DNA from: Facklamia sp. 7083-14-GEN3
GTDB taxonomy: Bacteria; Bacillota; Bacilli; Lactobacillales; Aerococcaceae
Direction: 5' to 3'
Assembly: GCF_024742075.1 (NCBI RefSeq)
Contig: NZ_JANSGD010000002.1
Location: 186,001 to 250,000 of the forward strand
DNA length: 64,000 bases
Part shown: positions 26,221 to 35,552 of the stretch, in pieces
Position numbering within the stretch: position 1 is the first letter of the stretch
Layout of the letters: every line of letters begins with the position of its first letter
Translations under genes and position numbers: made by a program
Notes under the pieces: generated by a model
The model's database searches: none
The model's input: the letters and a program-made list of their open reading frames with translations, nothing else
Told to the model about the DNA's origin: nothing

Positions 26221-27375
26221 TTACGCTAAAAATGCCAAAAGGTTTGAAATTAATATCCCAATAAAAGTTCCCGTACTTACACCTATTAAGGCCATTAATA
26301 CTGCAATAGGCACTAAAGATTGGGAATAAGCTGCTGCTAAAACAGGAGCAGATGCTACTCCACCTATATTCGCTAATGAGGCCACTCCACAAGTGAACAA
26401 GTCCAACTTGAAAAGCTTAGCTATAATTAACATTAATACGCCATGAACTAACAAGATGACAAAACCAGTTAAAATGTAAGCTGGTGCTTGGGTTAATTCG
26501 GCAAAGTTTGAAGTGGCTGCAATTAAACCAATTAATAAATATAACAAAACATTGGATAGCTGTGGAGCACCCGGAATCTTACCTAAAGGTGTCATAGCGC
26601 AAGCTAAGCCAATAAAAGTAATAATAATGATTGTCCAGCCGGTTTCAAAGTTACCGGGTAAGTAGCCAGCTATTGTTTGTGCTAGGGCAGTAAAACTAAA
26701 GGCTAAACCTAATAACAGTAGAATATGATGATGCTCGATGGCTGTACTAATTTTATCAAATTTAATAGTTAAATTTTCATTTACTTTATCAATCACAGAG
26801 GTGTCAGCCTTCGTCCATTTATTAAACTTTTTGGCAAAAGGAACCATAGCCAACAAGAACATTATCCACATTGAATAATCAATCGAGTCAATTAAAAGAG
26901 TGTATCCCATACTCTCACTGTTAAGATTTAATGATTCCATAACAGCAGACATATTTTGGACGCCACCTACCCAACTACCTGCTAGAGCACCTAATGTTAA
27001 TGGAGCGTCAGGCGATAAAATACCTTTAAATAAAGTAAAAGAAACAACAAATCCAATTGTTATAGTTAAAGTAGCAGAGAAGAAAGATAAGATCATCTTC
27101 CATCCTAACTTAGCGATATCTCTTAAATCCGCACGTAATAGCATTAGGAAAATCATGGCTGGAAGAATGGCATCTTTAATTGCCCCTCTAGCTCCTAAAA
27201 CTTCTTCTCCTTGCCAAAAACCAAAGGTTGAAAATAGCATAGTTCCAAAATAGACTATTATCAGTGCTGGCACATATGTAAAAAACTTAGAATCCTTATA
27301 CTTGCTTTCGAGCCAAACCATTACACCTATGAAAAGTAACATGAAGGCGATAAAGTGAAATCCATTCGTAATCAT
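26221..27375 (-). CDS. DUF819-family membrane transporter-like protein
   Basis: 384 residues with about ten to eleven helices; recognisable stretches include GALAGSWVGGVQNMSAVMESL and ASLANIGGVASAPVLAAAYS (DUF819, PF05684, YjcL-like). The two Gly/Ser/Ala-rich re-entrant-like segments look like an inverted repeat, as in secondary carriers. Substrate unknown. A frame from 27399 is possible, but ATG at 27375 sits 6 bases after AAAGGAGG. A near-perfect CcpA site (27404-27417) lies just upstream, so expression should respond to the preferred carbon source. That suggests an uptake or export role in carbon metabolism. Confidence 0.8.
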   Translation of the reverse strand: MITNGFHFIAFMLLFIGVMVWLESKYKDSKFFTYVPALIIVYFGTMLFSTFGFWQGEEVLGARGAIKDAILPAMIFLMLLRADLRDIAKLGWKMILSFFSATLTITIGFVVSFTLFKGILSPDAPLTLGALAGSWVGGVQNMSAVMESLNLNSESMGYTLLIDSIDYSMWIMFLLAMVPFAKKFNKWTKADTSVIDKVNENLTIKFDKISTAIEHHHILLLLGLAFSFTALAQTIAGYLPGNFETGWTIIIITFIGLACAMTPLGKIPGAPQLSNVLLYLLIGLIAATSNFAELTQAPAYILTGFVILLVHGVLMLIIAKLFKLDLFTCGVASLANIGGVASAPVLAAAYSQSLVPIAVLMALIGVSTGTFIGILISNLLAFLA

Positions 27376-27403
27376 AAAAGACCTCCTTTTTATTTCCACC
27401 GAT

Positions 27404-27417
27404 TGATAACGCTTTCA
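27404..27417 (-). promoter_or_regulatory. cre site (CcpA operator)
   Basis: On the minus strand TGAAAGCGTTATCA matches the Gram-positive cre consensus TGWAANCGNTNWCA at every defined position. It is 29 bases before the start codon at 27375, so CcpA binding would probably repress. Confidence 0.75.
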
Positions 27418-27520
27418 CAGTGGTTGGCTTTATTTTATATTAAATCAAAAAGTGCGTCAATAATTAATTTAAGTTTCTCGATATAATAAAATTTAGTTAA
27501 CTATTTACACATGATAAACA

Positions 27521-27585
27521 AGAACTCACAACTAAAATTCTTAAGAACTTTCACATCTTAAAAATTTGATGGTTGTGAGTTTATT
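27521..27585 (-). terminator. Probable terminator of polA
   Basis: AACTCACAAC and GTTGTGAGTT form an outer stem, with an inner CTTAAGA stem. The T-tract on the minus side is interrupted, so efficiency is uncertain. Confidence 0.5.
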
Positions 27586-27590
27586 TCTAA

Positions 27591-30266
27591 TTATTTAAGA
27601 TCCAACCACGAATCTCCATAATGATAGTCCACTTTAAGAGGTACACTCAAATCCGCTGCAGCTCCCATTACTTCCGGCACAATTTGAGAAAGTCGATCCA
27701 TTTCTTCTTCGGGTCCTTCAAGTATTAATTCGTCATGTATCTGTAAAATCATACGTGATTGAAGACCTTCTTCTTTCAAGCGTTGATCTAAATGAACCAT
27801 AGCCACTTTAATAATATCAGCAGCCGACCCTTGAATAGGTGAATTCATCGCCGTCCTCTCTGCAAAAGAGCGAACGTTAAAGTTTGATGCATGTATATCT
27901 GGTAAATAACGCCGACGATTGAATAAGGTCTTAACATAACCTTGCTCCTTAGCTTGTTCTACAATTTCTTCCATAAATTTTTGAATACCTGGAAACATTT
28001 CAAAATAACGGTCAATAAAAGATTTAGCTGCTTTACGCGTAATATTCAAGTTTTGAGACAACCCATAATCCGATATACCGTAAACAATTCCAAAGTTAAC
28101 TGCCTTTGCTTGACGGCGGTGGTCCGAATCAACCGCTTGATCTTCAACAAGTTTAAAGACGCGTCTAGCTGTAGCAGAATGGATGTCCTCATCATTGATA
28201 AAGGCTTTTTGCATATGTTTATCTTGAGATACATGAGCTAAAACGCGTAATTCAATTTGTGAATAATCTGCACCAAATAACTTCCAACCCTTTTGACTAG
28301 GCACAAAGGCTTGACGCACTAGCCGTCCTTCTTCGATTCGGATGGGTATATTTTGTAAGTTAGGATCAGTGGATGAAAGACGTCCTGTTTGAGTTAAGGT
28401 CTGGACAAAACGTGTATGAATCTTCCCATCTTCTTTAATATACGGTGGTAGGCCTGCTAAATAGGTCGACTGTAATTTGGCAATCTGTCGATAGGCTAAA
28501 ATGGCTGGAACAATAGGATGCTTATCTTTCAACTTTTCCAAAACATCAGCCGCTGTAGAATAACCGGTTTTAGTTTTCTTGATGACAGGCAGGCCTAAGT
28601 CTTCAAAAAGAACGACACCCAATTGTTTAGGAGAATTCAAGTTAAAAGTTGAACCAGCCATGTCATGAATTTCTGCTTCCATTTTTTGCATTCGAATTTG
28701 AACTTGCTCATTTTTTTCATCTAAAGTTGAACGATCAACCTTTATTCCACGTATTTCAATCTTGGCTAAGGTCTGAGCCAATGGTAACTCTATTTCATAA
28801 TAAAGGTCTGTCATCTCTAGCTCTTCTAAACGATTTTCTAATGGTTGATAGACTGCTTTTAAAGTTTGCAACTTATTAGCTAAATGTTGGTAAAATTGTT
28901 CTTTATCTTCAGGTAACCCACGTTTGGCCCCCTTACCATAAATCGCTTCATCGTATTGCACAGTCACTGGCAAGTTTAATAGATTAGCCACATCCGCAAG
29001 TTCTTGATTGTTTTTTGTATCAATTAAATAAGTGGCTATTAGAACATCCATCATTATTCCATTAATTTGTGTATCGTAACGGGAAGCGATGACCGCTTCC
29101 CGTTTGTAATCGAAAAAGATTTTTTGCTTGTCTTCATCAGCTAACCACTCTTTAAAAACTTGACTGCTAAAAGCTAAGTCTTCAGGAAGGATGTATAATT
29201 GATTCTGTTTAAAATCCAACCAAGCGACCGCCTTAATAGGAGCAAAGTGATAATTATCCTCTAGGATTTCACTGTAATACACTGCTTGATCAGGTAAGAT
29301 AGTACTTTCAATCTGGTCTGCTGACTCGATTACTTGGATGGAAATTTCAGGTAAATCTTCTGCTGCTTCATGAATCGTATTCGACTCCCCCTGTTCAACT
29401 TGCAAGTCTTTCAAGAAGGATTGGAAGTCCATTTGACGATAAAACTCAGCTAAAGCTTGGTAATCTGGTTGCTCCAAAAGTGTTTCCTCAATTGTCAATT
29501 CTATCGGTGCATCATGAAGGATACGGGCTAAATCTTTACTCATCCTTGCATTCGCTTCATCATTAATAATGTTTTCTTTCATCTTAGAAGCTTTCAACTC
29601 ATCTAAGCGATCATACATAGCTTCTACTGAACCAAACTGATGAAGTAATTTGAGTGCTGTCTTCTCACCCACTCTAGTGATACCTGGGTAATTATCAGAT
29701 GAATCCCCCATGAGACCTTTCATATCAATAATTTGTAAAGGCTCAATCCCCCATTTATCTTGAATTGATTGAGGGGTGTATGCTTCTAGGTCAGAAACAC
29801 CTTTGCGCGTGATATACACAGTCGTTTTATCACTGGCTAATTGCGTTAAATCTTTATCCCCAGATAGGACAATGACTTGATCTGCTTGGTCTGCTTGATA
29901 AGCAAGAGTCCCTATAATATCATCCGCTTCATAATTACTTAAAACATAATGTTTAATACCATAGGCTTCTAACAGCACACGAAAATAAGGCATCTGCTCT
30001 TTAAACTCAGAGGGTGTCTTTTGGCGGCCACCTTTGTAGTCCTGATATTTTTCTGTCCGAAAAGTGCCACCACTCTTATCAAATGCTACTAAAACATGGG
30101 TTGGCTTAAATTGAGTCAAGACATTATCTAACATTCTCTTAAAAGTGAAAAGAGCATTAGTATGAAGGCCTGATCGATTTTTAAAACGTTCAATATCAAG
30201 AATTGAAAAGAAAGAACGAAAGGCTAAGCTCGATCCATCAATTAAAAGTATGGTACGTTTTGACAT
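27591..30266 (-). CDS. polA: DNA polymerase I
   Basis: 891 residues. It fills gaps in repair and removes RNA primers. The N-terminal 5'-nuclease (~1-290) starts with LLIDGSSLAFRSFF and contains YEADDIIGTLA. The middle 3'-5' exonuclease-like domain (~310-480) lacks the Asp-x-Glu metal site (AWLDFKQNQLY at the expected place), as in other Bacilli, so proofreading is probably absent. The polymerase domain has motif A FGADYSQIELRVLAH, motif B RRQAKAVNFGIVYG and motif C MILQIHDELI. It follows murC after a terminator (30290-30314); an AAGGAGTGACACA ribosome binding site precedes it. Confidence 0.97.
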   Translation of the reverse strand: MSKRTILLIDGSSLAFRSFFSILDIERFKNRSGLHTNALFTFKRMLDNVLTQFKPTHVLVAFDKSGGTFRTEKYQDYKGGRQKTPSEFKEQMPYFRVLLEAYGIKHYVLSNYEADDIIGTLAYQADQADQVIVLSGDKDLTQLASDKTTVYITRKGVSDLEAYTPQSIQDKWGIEPLQIIDMKGLMGDSSDNYPGITRVGEKTALKLLHQFGSVEAMYDRLDELKASKMKENIINDEANARMSKDLARILHDAPIELTIEETLLEQPDYQALAEFYRQMDFQSFLKDLQVEQGESNTIHEAAEDLPEISIQVIESADQIESTILPDQAVYYSEILEDNYHFAPIKAVAWLDFKQNQLYILPEDLAFSSQVFKEWLADEDKQKIFFDYKREAVIASRYDTQINGIMMDVLIATYLIDTKNNQELADVANLLNLPVTVQYDEAIYGKGAKRGLPEDKEQFYQHLANKLQTLKAVYQPLENRLEELEMTDLYYEIELPLAQTLAKIEIRGIKVDRSTLDEKNEQVQIRMQKMEAEIHDMAGSTFNLNSPKQLGVVLFEDLGLPVIKKTKTGYSTAADVLEKLKDKHPIVPAILAYRQIAKLQSTYLAGLPPYIKEDGKIHTRFVQTLTQTGRLSSTDPNLQNIPIRIEEGRLVRQAFVPSQKGWKLFGADYSQIELRVLAHVSQDKHMQKAFINDEDIHSATARRVFKLVEDQAVDSDHRRQAKAVNFGIVYGISDYGLSQNLNITRKAAKSFIDRYFEMFPGIQKFMEEIVEQAKEQGYVKTLFNRRRYLPDIHASNFNVRSFAERTAMNSPIQGSAADIIKVAMVHLDQRLKEEGLQSRMILQIHDELILEGPEEEMDRLSQIVPEVMGAAADLSVPLKVDYHYGDSWLDLK

Positions 30267-30289
30267 TGTGTCACTCCTTTATTTATGCA

Positions 30290-30314
30290 AAAAGCCAACG
30301 AATTCGCTGGCTTT
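30290..30314 (-). terminator. Terminator of the ytpR-murC cluster
   Basis: AAAGCCA pairs with TGGCTTT around an AT-rich loop; the minus strand continues with TTTTTGC. It lies between murC and polA. Confidence 0.7.
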
Positions 30315-30329
30315 AAGAATCAAATTACT

Positions 30330-31664
30330 TTATAAATTTTTTACATGCAGGCTCGCATAGGCTGTTTCAAATTGACGGGCTAGATGATCGATATCTCCCG
30401 CTCCCATGAATAAGAGGACTTCATCTTTATAATCCATAAGCGGTGAAAGATGATCTTTAGAAATAATTTCAACTTTTTCATTAATCATGCTAGCTAAATC
30501 TTCAATTTTGACATCGCCTGATTGTTCTCTAGCTGAAGTAAAAATATCAACCAAATGAACATGATCTGCAATTGACAGAGCTTCAGCAAATTCATTAAGC
30601 AAAGCGACAGTACGACTGAAGGTATGGGGTTGGAAGATTGCTACTACCCGTCGGTTCGGATACTTTTGTTGAGCCGCATCTATCGTTGCTTTTATCTCGC
30701 TTGGATGATGGGCATAGTCATCAATAATAATTAAATCTTCAACTTGTCTTACTGAAAAACGACGTTTTACTCCTTGGAAGCTTGCCATTTGTTCTGCAAT
30801 ATCTTTAGCCTTAAATCCTTCTAAATAGAGTAAAGTAATAACCGATAATGCGTTTAATATATTATGCTCGCCATAAGCAGGAAGATGAAAATGACCGAAT
30901 TTTTCTCCTTTAATATAGACGTCAAAATCTGATCCTTCCGGCGTACGTTGAATATTATCAGTATAAAACTCATGGTTAGAATTGAGGCCATATCGATAAA
31001 CAGCTACGTTTGATTGCAATTTAGATAAAAATGGGTCATCTCCCCATGCGATAATTCCTTTTTTCGCTTGGTGGCTAAAATCATTAAAGGCTGAAAAGAC
31101 ATCTTCAATGGATTGATAATAGTCTGGATGATCAAAATCTATATTGGTGATAATCGCATAGTCAGGTTGATAGGCCATAAAATGACGACGATATTCACAA
31201 GCCTCTAAGGCAAAATAGGTAGAACCTTCATCTCCAAAACCAGTCCCATCACCAATGAGATAAGATAGTGGTGCTAGTTTTTTTAAGGTGTGAGCCAGTA
31301 GGCCAGTCGTAGAAGTCTTACCGTGTGAACCTGTAACAGCAATTGAAGTGTATTGCTTTAATAAGTCACCAATAAAGGTATGGTAGCGATGAATAGGTAG
31401 ACCTAATTCTCTCGCTTTCACTAACTCAGGGTGTTCATCATTAAATGCATTGCCGGCTATAATCGTTTGCCCCGCTTGTATATTATCGGCTGAAAATTCT
31501 AGAATTTTGATGGATTGATTTTCTAATTCTTGTTGTGTAAAGAAATAAGTAGCTACATCACTACCTTGAACATGGTAGCCTTCACCATGTAAAACCAAAG
31601 CAAGGGCAGACATACCAGAGCCTTTTATTCCCACAAAGTGATACACTGTATTTTTATCTAACAT
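30330..31664 (-). CDS. murC: UDP-N-acetylmuramate--L-alanine ligase
   Basis: 444 residues. It adds L-Ala to UDP-MurNAc, the first peptide step of peptidoglycan synthesis. The N domain opens YHFVGIKGSGMSALA, the ATP loop is GSHGKTSTTG (~residue 112), and the C-terminal Mur ligase domain contains DDYAHHPSEI and IFQPHTFSR. The start codon shares one base with the stop of the unknown gene upstream (TAATG), so translation is coupled. Confidence 0.97.
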   Translation of the reverse strand: MLDKNTVYHFVGIKGSGMSALALVLHGEGYHVQGSDVATYFFTQQELENQSIKILEFSADNIQAGQTIIAGNAFNDEHPELVKARELGLPIHRYHTFIGDLLKQYTSIAVTGSHGKTSTTGLLAHTLKKLAPLSYLIGDGTGFGDEGSTYFALEACEYRRHFMAYQPDYAIITNIDFDHPDYYQSIEDVFSAFNDFSHQAKKGIIAWGDDPFLSKLQSNVAVYRYGLNSNHEFYTDNIQRTPEGSDFDVYIKGEKFGHFHLPAYGEHNILNALSVITLLYLEGFKAKDIAEQMASFQGVKRRFSVRQVEDLIIIDDYAHHPSEIKATIDAAQQKYPNRRVVAIFQPHTFSRTVALLNEFAEALSIADHVHLVDIFTSAREQSGDVKIEDLASMINEKVEIISKDHLSPLMDYKDEVLLFMGAGDIDHLARQFETAYASLHVKNL

Positions 31665-32329
31665 TATTCATTATCCTCCTTAGTAAACAAGAGAAAGGAT
31701 TGCTTATCTTTTACTAAACGTTTGAGTATCTGACGGTCAACTTTTTTCATAGACAAACGTTCTTGATGCCCTTCTTGCATCCGCTGAACAGCTCTCAAGG
31801 AATGATCAATATTATCTAAACGTTCTTCTATTGGTCGATTTTCATTTTTCATTATTCTACTTTCTCTTGTAGGCAATGAGTTATTATAGTCCTTTTGCAA
31901 TTTGTTTTCCATATTATTCCCACGATAATCTTTACTTTGTAAAAAAGGGATATCATAAGCAAAAGGGAGCTTCATTTCATTTGCCTCATTTTTAAACTGT
32001 TCATCTAAAGTTTTCTCACTTCGCATGGCTTGACTGGCTTTTTCAAGTCGGTAGTTCTCTTCTTGCCTATAAACAGTTTGATAAGAAGATGATAGTAGTT
32101 TTTCTGAAAAACTTTCTGGTGTTCTTGAATCAGGTTCAAATCGCCGTTCAAGGAGGTTATCAGACTTTTTAGCAGATCCTAACTTCTTTTGAACTTTTTT
32201 GAAAGCTGGCTCTTCCAAAGCGTGTTCAGAACTACGATGACTCCACATACCAAGATGAAATTTTCTTTTTTTATTTCCAGCTAATTGATCAACATTTTTG
32301 AAAGCTGGACCTTCATATTTAGAAGTCAT
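31664..32329 (-). CDS. Unknown hydrophilic protein with repeated PAFK motif, coupled to murC
   Basis: 221 residues, not recognised. No signal peptide or membrane helix; rich in Lys, Glu, Arg, Ser and Gln, probably mostly disordered with coiled-coil-prone stretches. A short motif occurs twice: GPAFKNVDQLAGNKKRK near residue 10 and EPAFKKVQKKLGSAKK near residue 42. The C-terminal third is basic (MKKVDRQILKRLVKDKQSFL). ATG at 32329 is used because GGAG is 6 bases ahead; the in-frame ATG at 32335 touches it. It overlaps murC by one base and follows ytpR by 30 bases, so a link to cell wall synthesis or division is possible but not shown. Some divisome linkers have similar composition. Confidence 0.6.
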   Translation of the reverse strand: MTSKYEGPAFKNVDQLAGNKKRKFHLGMWSHRSSEHALEEPAFKKVQKKLGSAKKSDNLLERRFEPDSRTPESFSEKLLSSSYQTVYRQEENYRLEKASQAMRSEKTLDEQFKNEANEMKLPFAYDIPFLQSKDYRGNNMENKLQKDYNNSLPTRESRIMKNENRPIEERLDNIDHSLRAVQRMQEGHQERLSMKKVDRQILKRLVKDKQSFLLFTKEDNE

Positions 32330-32359
32330 AGCCATCTCCTTTATTAAATAACGCTTATT

Positions 32360-32989
32360 TTAATAAGTCTTGATAACATCTGCTAAACTTGTTCCTACTT
32401 GGAAATGACTAGGCAATTCCCAAATCCCTGGCTTATTTTCTAAGTCTTCTAGATTGAGTTCTCTAGTAGAACAAATCATCCCTTTTGATGGTTCACCACG
32501 CAATTCACCTGGCCAAATAATTGCACCTGAAGGCATAACTGCACCTGGTTTAGCTACTAATACTTTTTGTCCTTGTGCAATATTAGACGCCCCACATACA
32601 ATTTGTAAAACTTCACTATTGCTCACTCGCGTTTGTGTAATATTTAAATGGTCAGAATCTTCGTGAGCTTGACATTCTTCTACAAATCCTACCACAAATT
32701 TTTCTTCCTGATCGATTTCGATCTCTAAGTCAAAACCTGCTTTTTTTATAAGATTTTGAACATGTGTTTCCTGTTCTTTTGTTAATTTAACTGGACCTTG
32801 ACCCTCTAGTTTAAAATAATTCGATAAATTATGAATGTTAATCCCCATAACTTGCCCATTTGTACGATCAGTAATAACAGTAATATCGTCTTTACGTTCA
32901 TAACTAAGATGGTCTTCATCCGTAACGCCATTAGTTAAAAGAAGTACATCGCCAATTCCTTCTTTATTATAAAATGCTAAACTTTTCAT
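32360..32989 (-). CDS. ytpR: YtpR-family tRNA-binding domain protein
   Basis: 209 residues. An N-terminal DUF4479 domain (~1-90) is followed by an EMAP/Trbp111-type OB fold (~100-205; FVVGFVEECQAHEDSDHLNITQTRV, IVCGASNIAQGQKVLVAKPGAVMPSG, GEPSKGMICSTREL). That domain binds tRNA in PheT, MetG and Trbp111. What YtpR does is not established. ATG at 32989 is preferred; a longer frame to 33040 would overlap the peptidase gene. It lies between the M42 peptidase and the unknown gene. Confidence 0.9.
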   Translation of the reverse strand: MKSLAFYNKEGIGDVLLLTNGVTDEDHLSYERKDDITVITDRTNGQVMGINIHNLSNYFKLEGQGPVKLTKEQETHVQNLIKKAGFDLEIEIDQEEKFVVGFVEECQAHEDSDHLNITQTRVSNSEVLQIVCGASNIAQGQKVLVAKPGAVMPSGAIIWPGELRGEPSKGMICSTRELNLEDLENKPGIWELPSHFQVGTSLADVIKTY

Positions 32990-33002
32990 TAAATAGCTCC
33001 TT

Positions 33003-34076
33003 TTATGAATTAATAATCGTTTCGTAAGTCGTGCGATCAAAATTACGTACTAAATGTAAGAGCATTTCTTTGGCCGCTTCATAATCTGAGATGGTAAACA
33101 GGGTTTGGTGCCCGTGAATATAACGCGCTGGTACCCCAATTACTGCACTAGGAACACCCTTATTCATGGTATGAGCTGCTCCAGCATCAGTACCGCCTTT
33201 AGAGAAGAAGTATTGGTAAGGAATATTATGAGTGCTTGCAGTATCTTCAATATACTCACGCAAGCCTCTATGAGTAATCATACCTGGATCTTGGATTCTT
33301 AATAAGAAACCTTCGCCTAATTGTCCTTCACTTTGAGTAGCTTTTTCAATATCGTTTGCTGGTGAACAGTCCACCGCCACAAATAGATCGGGTTGGAATT
33401 CATGTATACCACCTCTAATACCTCTTAACCCAACTTCTTCTTGAACACTCGCCCCAATAATCAATTCATTACTGAGCTCTTCATTTTGGATTTCGCGAAG
33501 TGTTTCTAATACAACTGTACATCCATAACGGTTATCCCATGCTTTGGACAGAATTGATTTCCCGTTGGCTGTCTTAATAGTTTCAACTTGTGGAACAATT
33601 GGGTCGCCTAATCTTACACCAAATTCTTCTGCTTCTTCCTTGGAAGTAAATCCTGCATCGAAAAGAACAGCATCTGCTTTAAGCCCAGACTGAGTACCCT
33701 TTTCTCTTAAGAGATGAGGAGGAACCGCGCCAGAAACAACCGGATAATCACCTTTTTTTGTTTGAAGTGTAAAACGTTGAGCTGAAATTACATAAGGGTT
33801 CCAACCCCCAATTGGAACAACTCTGAAAAGACCTCGATCGGTAATTTCGCGGACCATAAAGCCCACTTCATCCATATGCGCTGCCACCATCAAACGAGGT
33901 GCATCCTCTTTTTTACTATGCTTGATACCAAATATATTACCCAAGCTCGACTGATGTATTTCATCAACAAGGGGAGACATTTCTTGATGCATAAAATCTC
34001 TTACATGTTTCTCATGCCCTGAAATTCCTTGTAATTCAGTTATTTTTTTGATTAAGGCAAAAGTTTGATCGTTCAT
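33003..34076 (-). CDS. pepA: M42-family glutamyl aminopeptidase
   Basis: 357 residues. It is a cytosolic zinc (or cobalt) aminopeptidase that removes N-terminal Glu/Asp and related residues; TET-like dodecamers are usual. Metal ligands visible: AAHMDEVGFMV (~residue 67), SKAWDNRYGC, the catalytic EEVGLRG, VAVDCSPA and a C-terminal GHQTLF His. Start by good context (GAGGAGGTTGTGG upstream). In lactic acid bacteria it feeds amino-acid supply from peptides. It is divergent from the small gene at 34273. Confidence 0.92.
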   Translation of the reverse strand: MNDQTFALIKKITELQGISGHEKHVRDFMHQEMSPLVDEIHQSSLGNIFGIKHSKKEDAPRLMVAAHMDEVGFMVREITDRGLFRVVPIGGWNPYVISAQRFTLQTKKGDYPVVSGAVPPHLLREKGTQSGLKADAVLFDAGFTSKEEAEEFGVRLGDPIVPQVETIKTANGKSILSKAWDNRYGCTVVLETLREIQNEELSNELIIGASVQEEVGLRGIRGGIHEFQPDLFVAVDCSPANDIEKATQSEGQLGEGFLLRIQDPGMITHRGLREYIEDTASTHNIPYQYFFSKGGTDAGAAHTMNKGVPSAVIGVPARYIHGHQTLFTISDYEAAKEMLLHLVRNFDRTTYETIINS

Positions 34077-34204
34077 ATAATTTGTGGCTAAGCCACAACC
34101 TCCTCATCTTTATTTAACTTATTATTCTCCTATTATTTTGTCACAAAAAAACTTTAAAAGCAATTAGCTTACGAGTTTGAAAAGTATTCTTTAATTAAAG
34201 TTTA

Positions 34205-34213
34205 TGGTATGAT
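34205..34213 (+). promoter_or_regulatory. Extended -10 before the small membrane-anchored protein gene
   Basis: TGGTATGAT, 59 bases before the ATG at 34273. No good -35. Confidence 0.45.
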
Positions 34214-34272
34214 CGACATAAGTTTTAAAAGCGATAAGATGTTAATTCAATCGTCAAACTAGGAGGAAAGAT

Positions 34273-34599
34273 ATGTCTCACAATAAAAATAATAGCTTAC
34301 TAGGAACAATTGTATTACTATCAGGAATTGCCATTGGTGCAGCAGGAACATTATTATATAAAGAAAACCGTCCTTTAAACCCCGGTAAAGTTTTAGAAAG
34401 CATTCGTGAAGCCTTCGCACTTCAAGGAGAAATCACAGGTTCTTGGATCGATTACGACCCTATTGAATATACCGCCTATGATTCCCGTCCCTTAGTATAC
34501 ACAGGAGGCATCTCACGTAAGGAAAATAACCAGATTATTCACTACCACTTTGTAGCAGATATCTATACAGGAGAAATTCTAAATACCTTCGAAGCCTAA
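34273..34599 (+). CDS. Small membrane-anchored protein, PepSY-like
   Basis: 108 residues. One N-terminal hydrophobic helix (~9-27, LLGTIVLLSGIAIGAAGTLL), then an exported ~80-residue domain with the pattern GSWIDYDPIEYT... VYTGGISRKENN... YHFVADIYTGEIL. The ending (a Tyr-Thr-Gly-Glu turn after a strand) recalls PepSY domains, which are thought to regulate peptidases or stabilise extracytoplasmic proteins. AGGAGGAAAG precedes the start. It has its own terminator. A GxxxG-like helix could mediate pairing. Function is not known. Confidence 0.65.
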   Translation: MSHNKNNSLLGTIVLLSGIAIGAAGTLLYKENRPLNPGKVLESIREAFALQGEITGSWIDYDPIEYTAYDSRPLVYTGGISRKENNQIIHYHFVADIYTGEILNTFEA

Positions 34600-34617
34600 C
34601 TTATATACATATTTCTA

Positions 34618-34640
34618 AGCACCTTAGAGTGCTTTTTTTG
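34618..34640 (+). terminator. Terminator of the small PepSY-like gene
   Basis: AGCAC and GTGCT stem with a six-base loop and T7 tail. Confidence 0.8.
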
Positions 34641-34699
34641 TTGCAAGCATTTTATTTTCAGTCGTTCATAAGTTTAAACATTAGCTAAAATTAAGACTG

Positions 34700-34727
34700 T
34701 TGACCTAAAAGATTAGCATGTTAAAAT
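34700..34727 (+). promoter_or_regulatory. Promoter of ytmP-trmB
   Basis: TTGACC, a 16-base spacer and TAAAAT preceded by TGT (extended -10), 34 bases before the ATG at 34761. Confidence 0.65.
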
Positions 34728-34760
34728 AAAGAGTATCACTTTAATGAAAGGAGCGAGGAT

Positions 34761-35540
34761 ATGTACCATGATAGCGAAGAATGGCGAATGACACCATTGA
34801 GTGGGAACACCGGTCAAGCATATATGGGTGTCAGTAAAGATGAAAAAGTCTTTTTTAAGCGTAATACCTCGCCCTTTATTGCTGCTTTAGCTGCTGAAGG
34901 TATCACTCCTAAATTAAAATGGACTCAAAGAACCTATACAGGAGATATATTAACCGCTCAGGAATGGGAAGACGGTCATTTATTAAATAAAAAAGACATG
35001 GCTAACCAAGAAGTCATTAATTTGATTCGCTCGATCCATCAAAATGACTCTCTTTTAAATTTACTTAAACGTGCAAAAGCCCAAGAATCGTCTCCTCTAG
35101 ATTTATTAAAAGATTACTATCAGGATTTACCTCTTTCGCTAAAGTCTCATAGCTATTTTAATCATATTATCCAGCAGATGGAGCAAATGATTGATCAGGA
35201 TTTTTTAGATATTGATTACTGTATCTGTCACGGTGATCTTAATCATAACAACTTTTTGCTAACAGATGACCAACATTTGTACTTAGTTGATTGGGATAAT
35301 GTTAAAATAGCAGACCCGCTCTTCGATATCTGCTATTTACTCTGCCATTATTTTTTACCAGGAGAATGGATGGAATGGTTTAATCTCTATCAATTTCCTA
35401 TTACCGATTCCTTTCAAAAACGGGTAAAATGGTACAGTCTTCTGGCCTGCCTTAATCTTATTAAAGAATATTATGCAGAAGATCGTCACTATCAAGTAAA
35501 TGAAACAGTTGTTTTGTTAAAAAATATCTATGAAAATTAA
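34761..35540 (+). CDS. ytmP: YtmP-like phosphotransferase (APH/choline kinase family)
   Basis: 259 residues. The kinase core is the aminoglycoside phosphotransferase/choline kinase type: the catalytic loop CHGDLNHNNFLL (~residue 157) and the metal-binding DWDN (~residue 176, YLVDWDNVKIADPLFD). The N-terminal ATP-binding lobe has VFFKRNTSPF. The phosphate acceptor is unknown; a cell-surface choline role is not implied because no lic genes are present. It is followed by trmB with a 12-base gap, the same pairing as in Bacillus (ytmP-ytmQ). Confidence 0.85.
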   Translation: MYHDSEEWRMTPLSGNTGQAYMGVSKDEKVFFKRNTSPFIAALAAEGITPKLKWTQRTYTGDILTAQEWEDGHLLNKKDMANQEVINLIRSIHQNDSLLNLLKRAKAQESSPLDLLKDYYQDLPLSLKSHSYFNHIIQQMEQMIDQDFLDIDYCICHGDLNHNNFLLTDDQHLYLVDWDNVKIADPLFDICYLLCHYFLPGEWMEWFNLYQFPITDSFQKRVKWYSLLACLNLIKEYYAEDRHYQVNETVVLLKNIYEN

Positions 35541-35552
35541 AAAGGAGAGACT

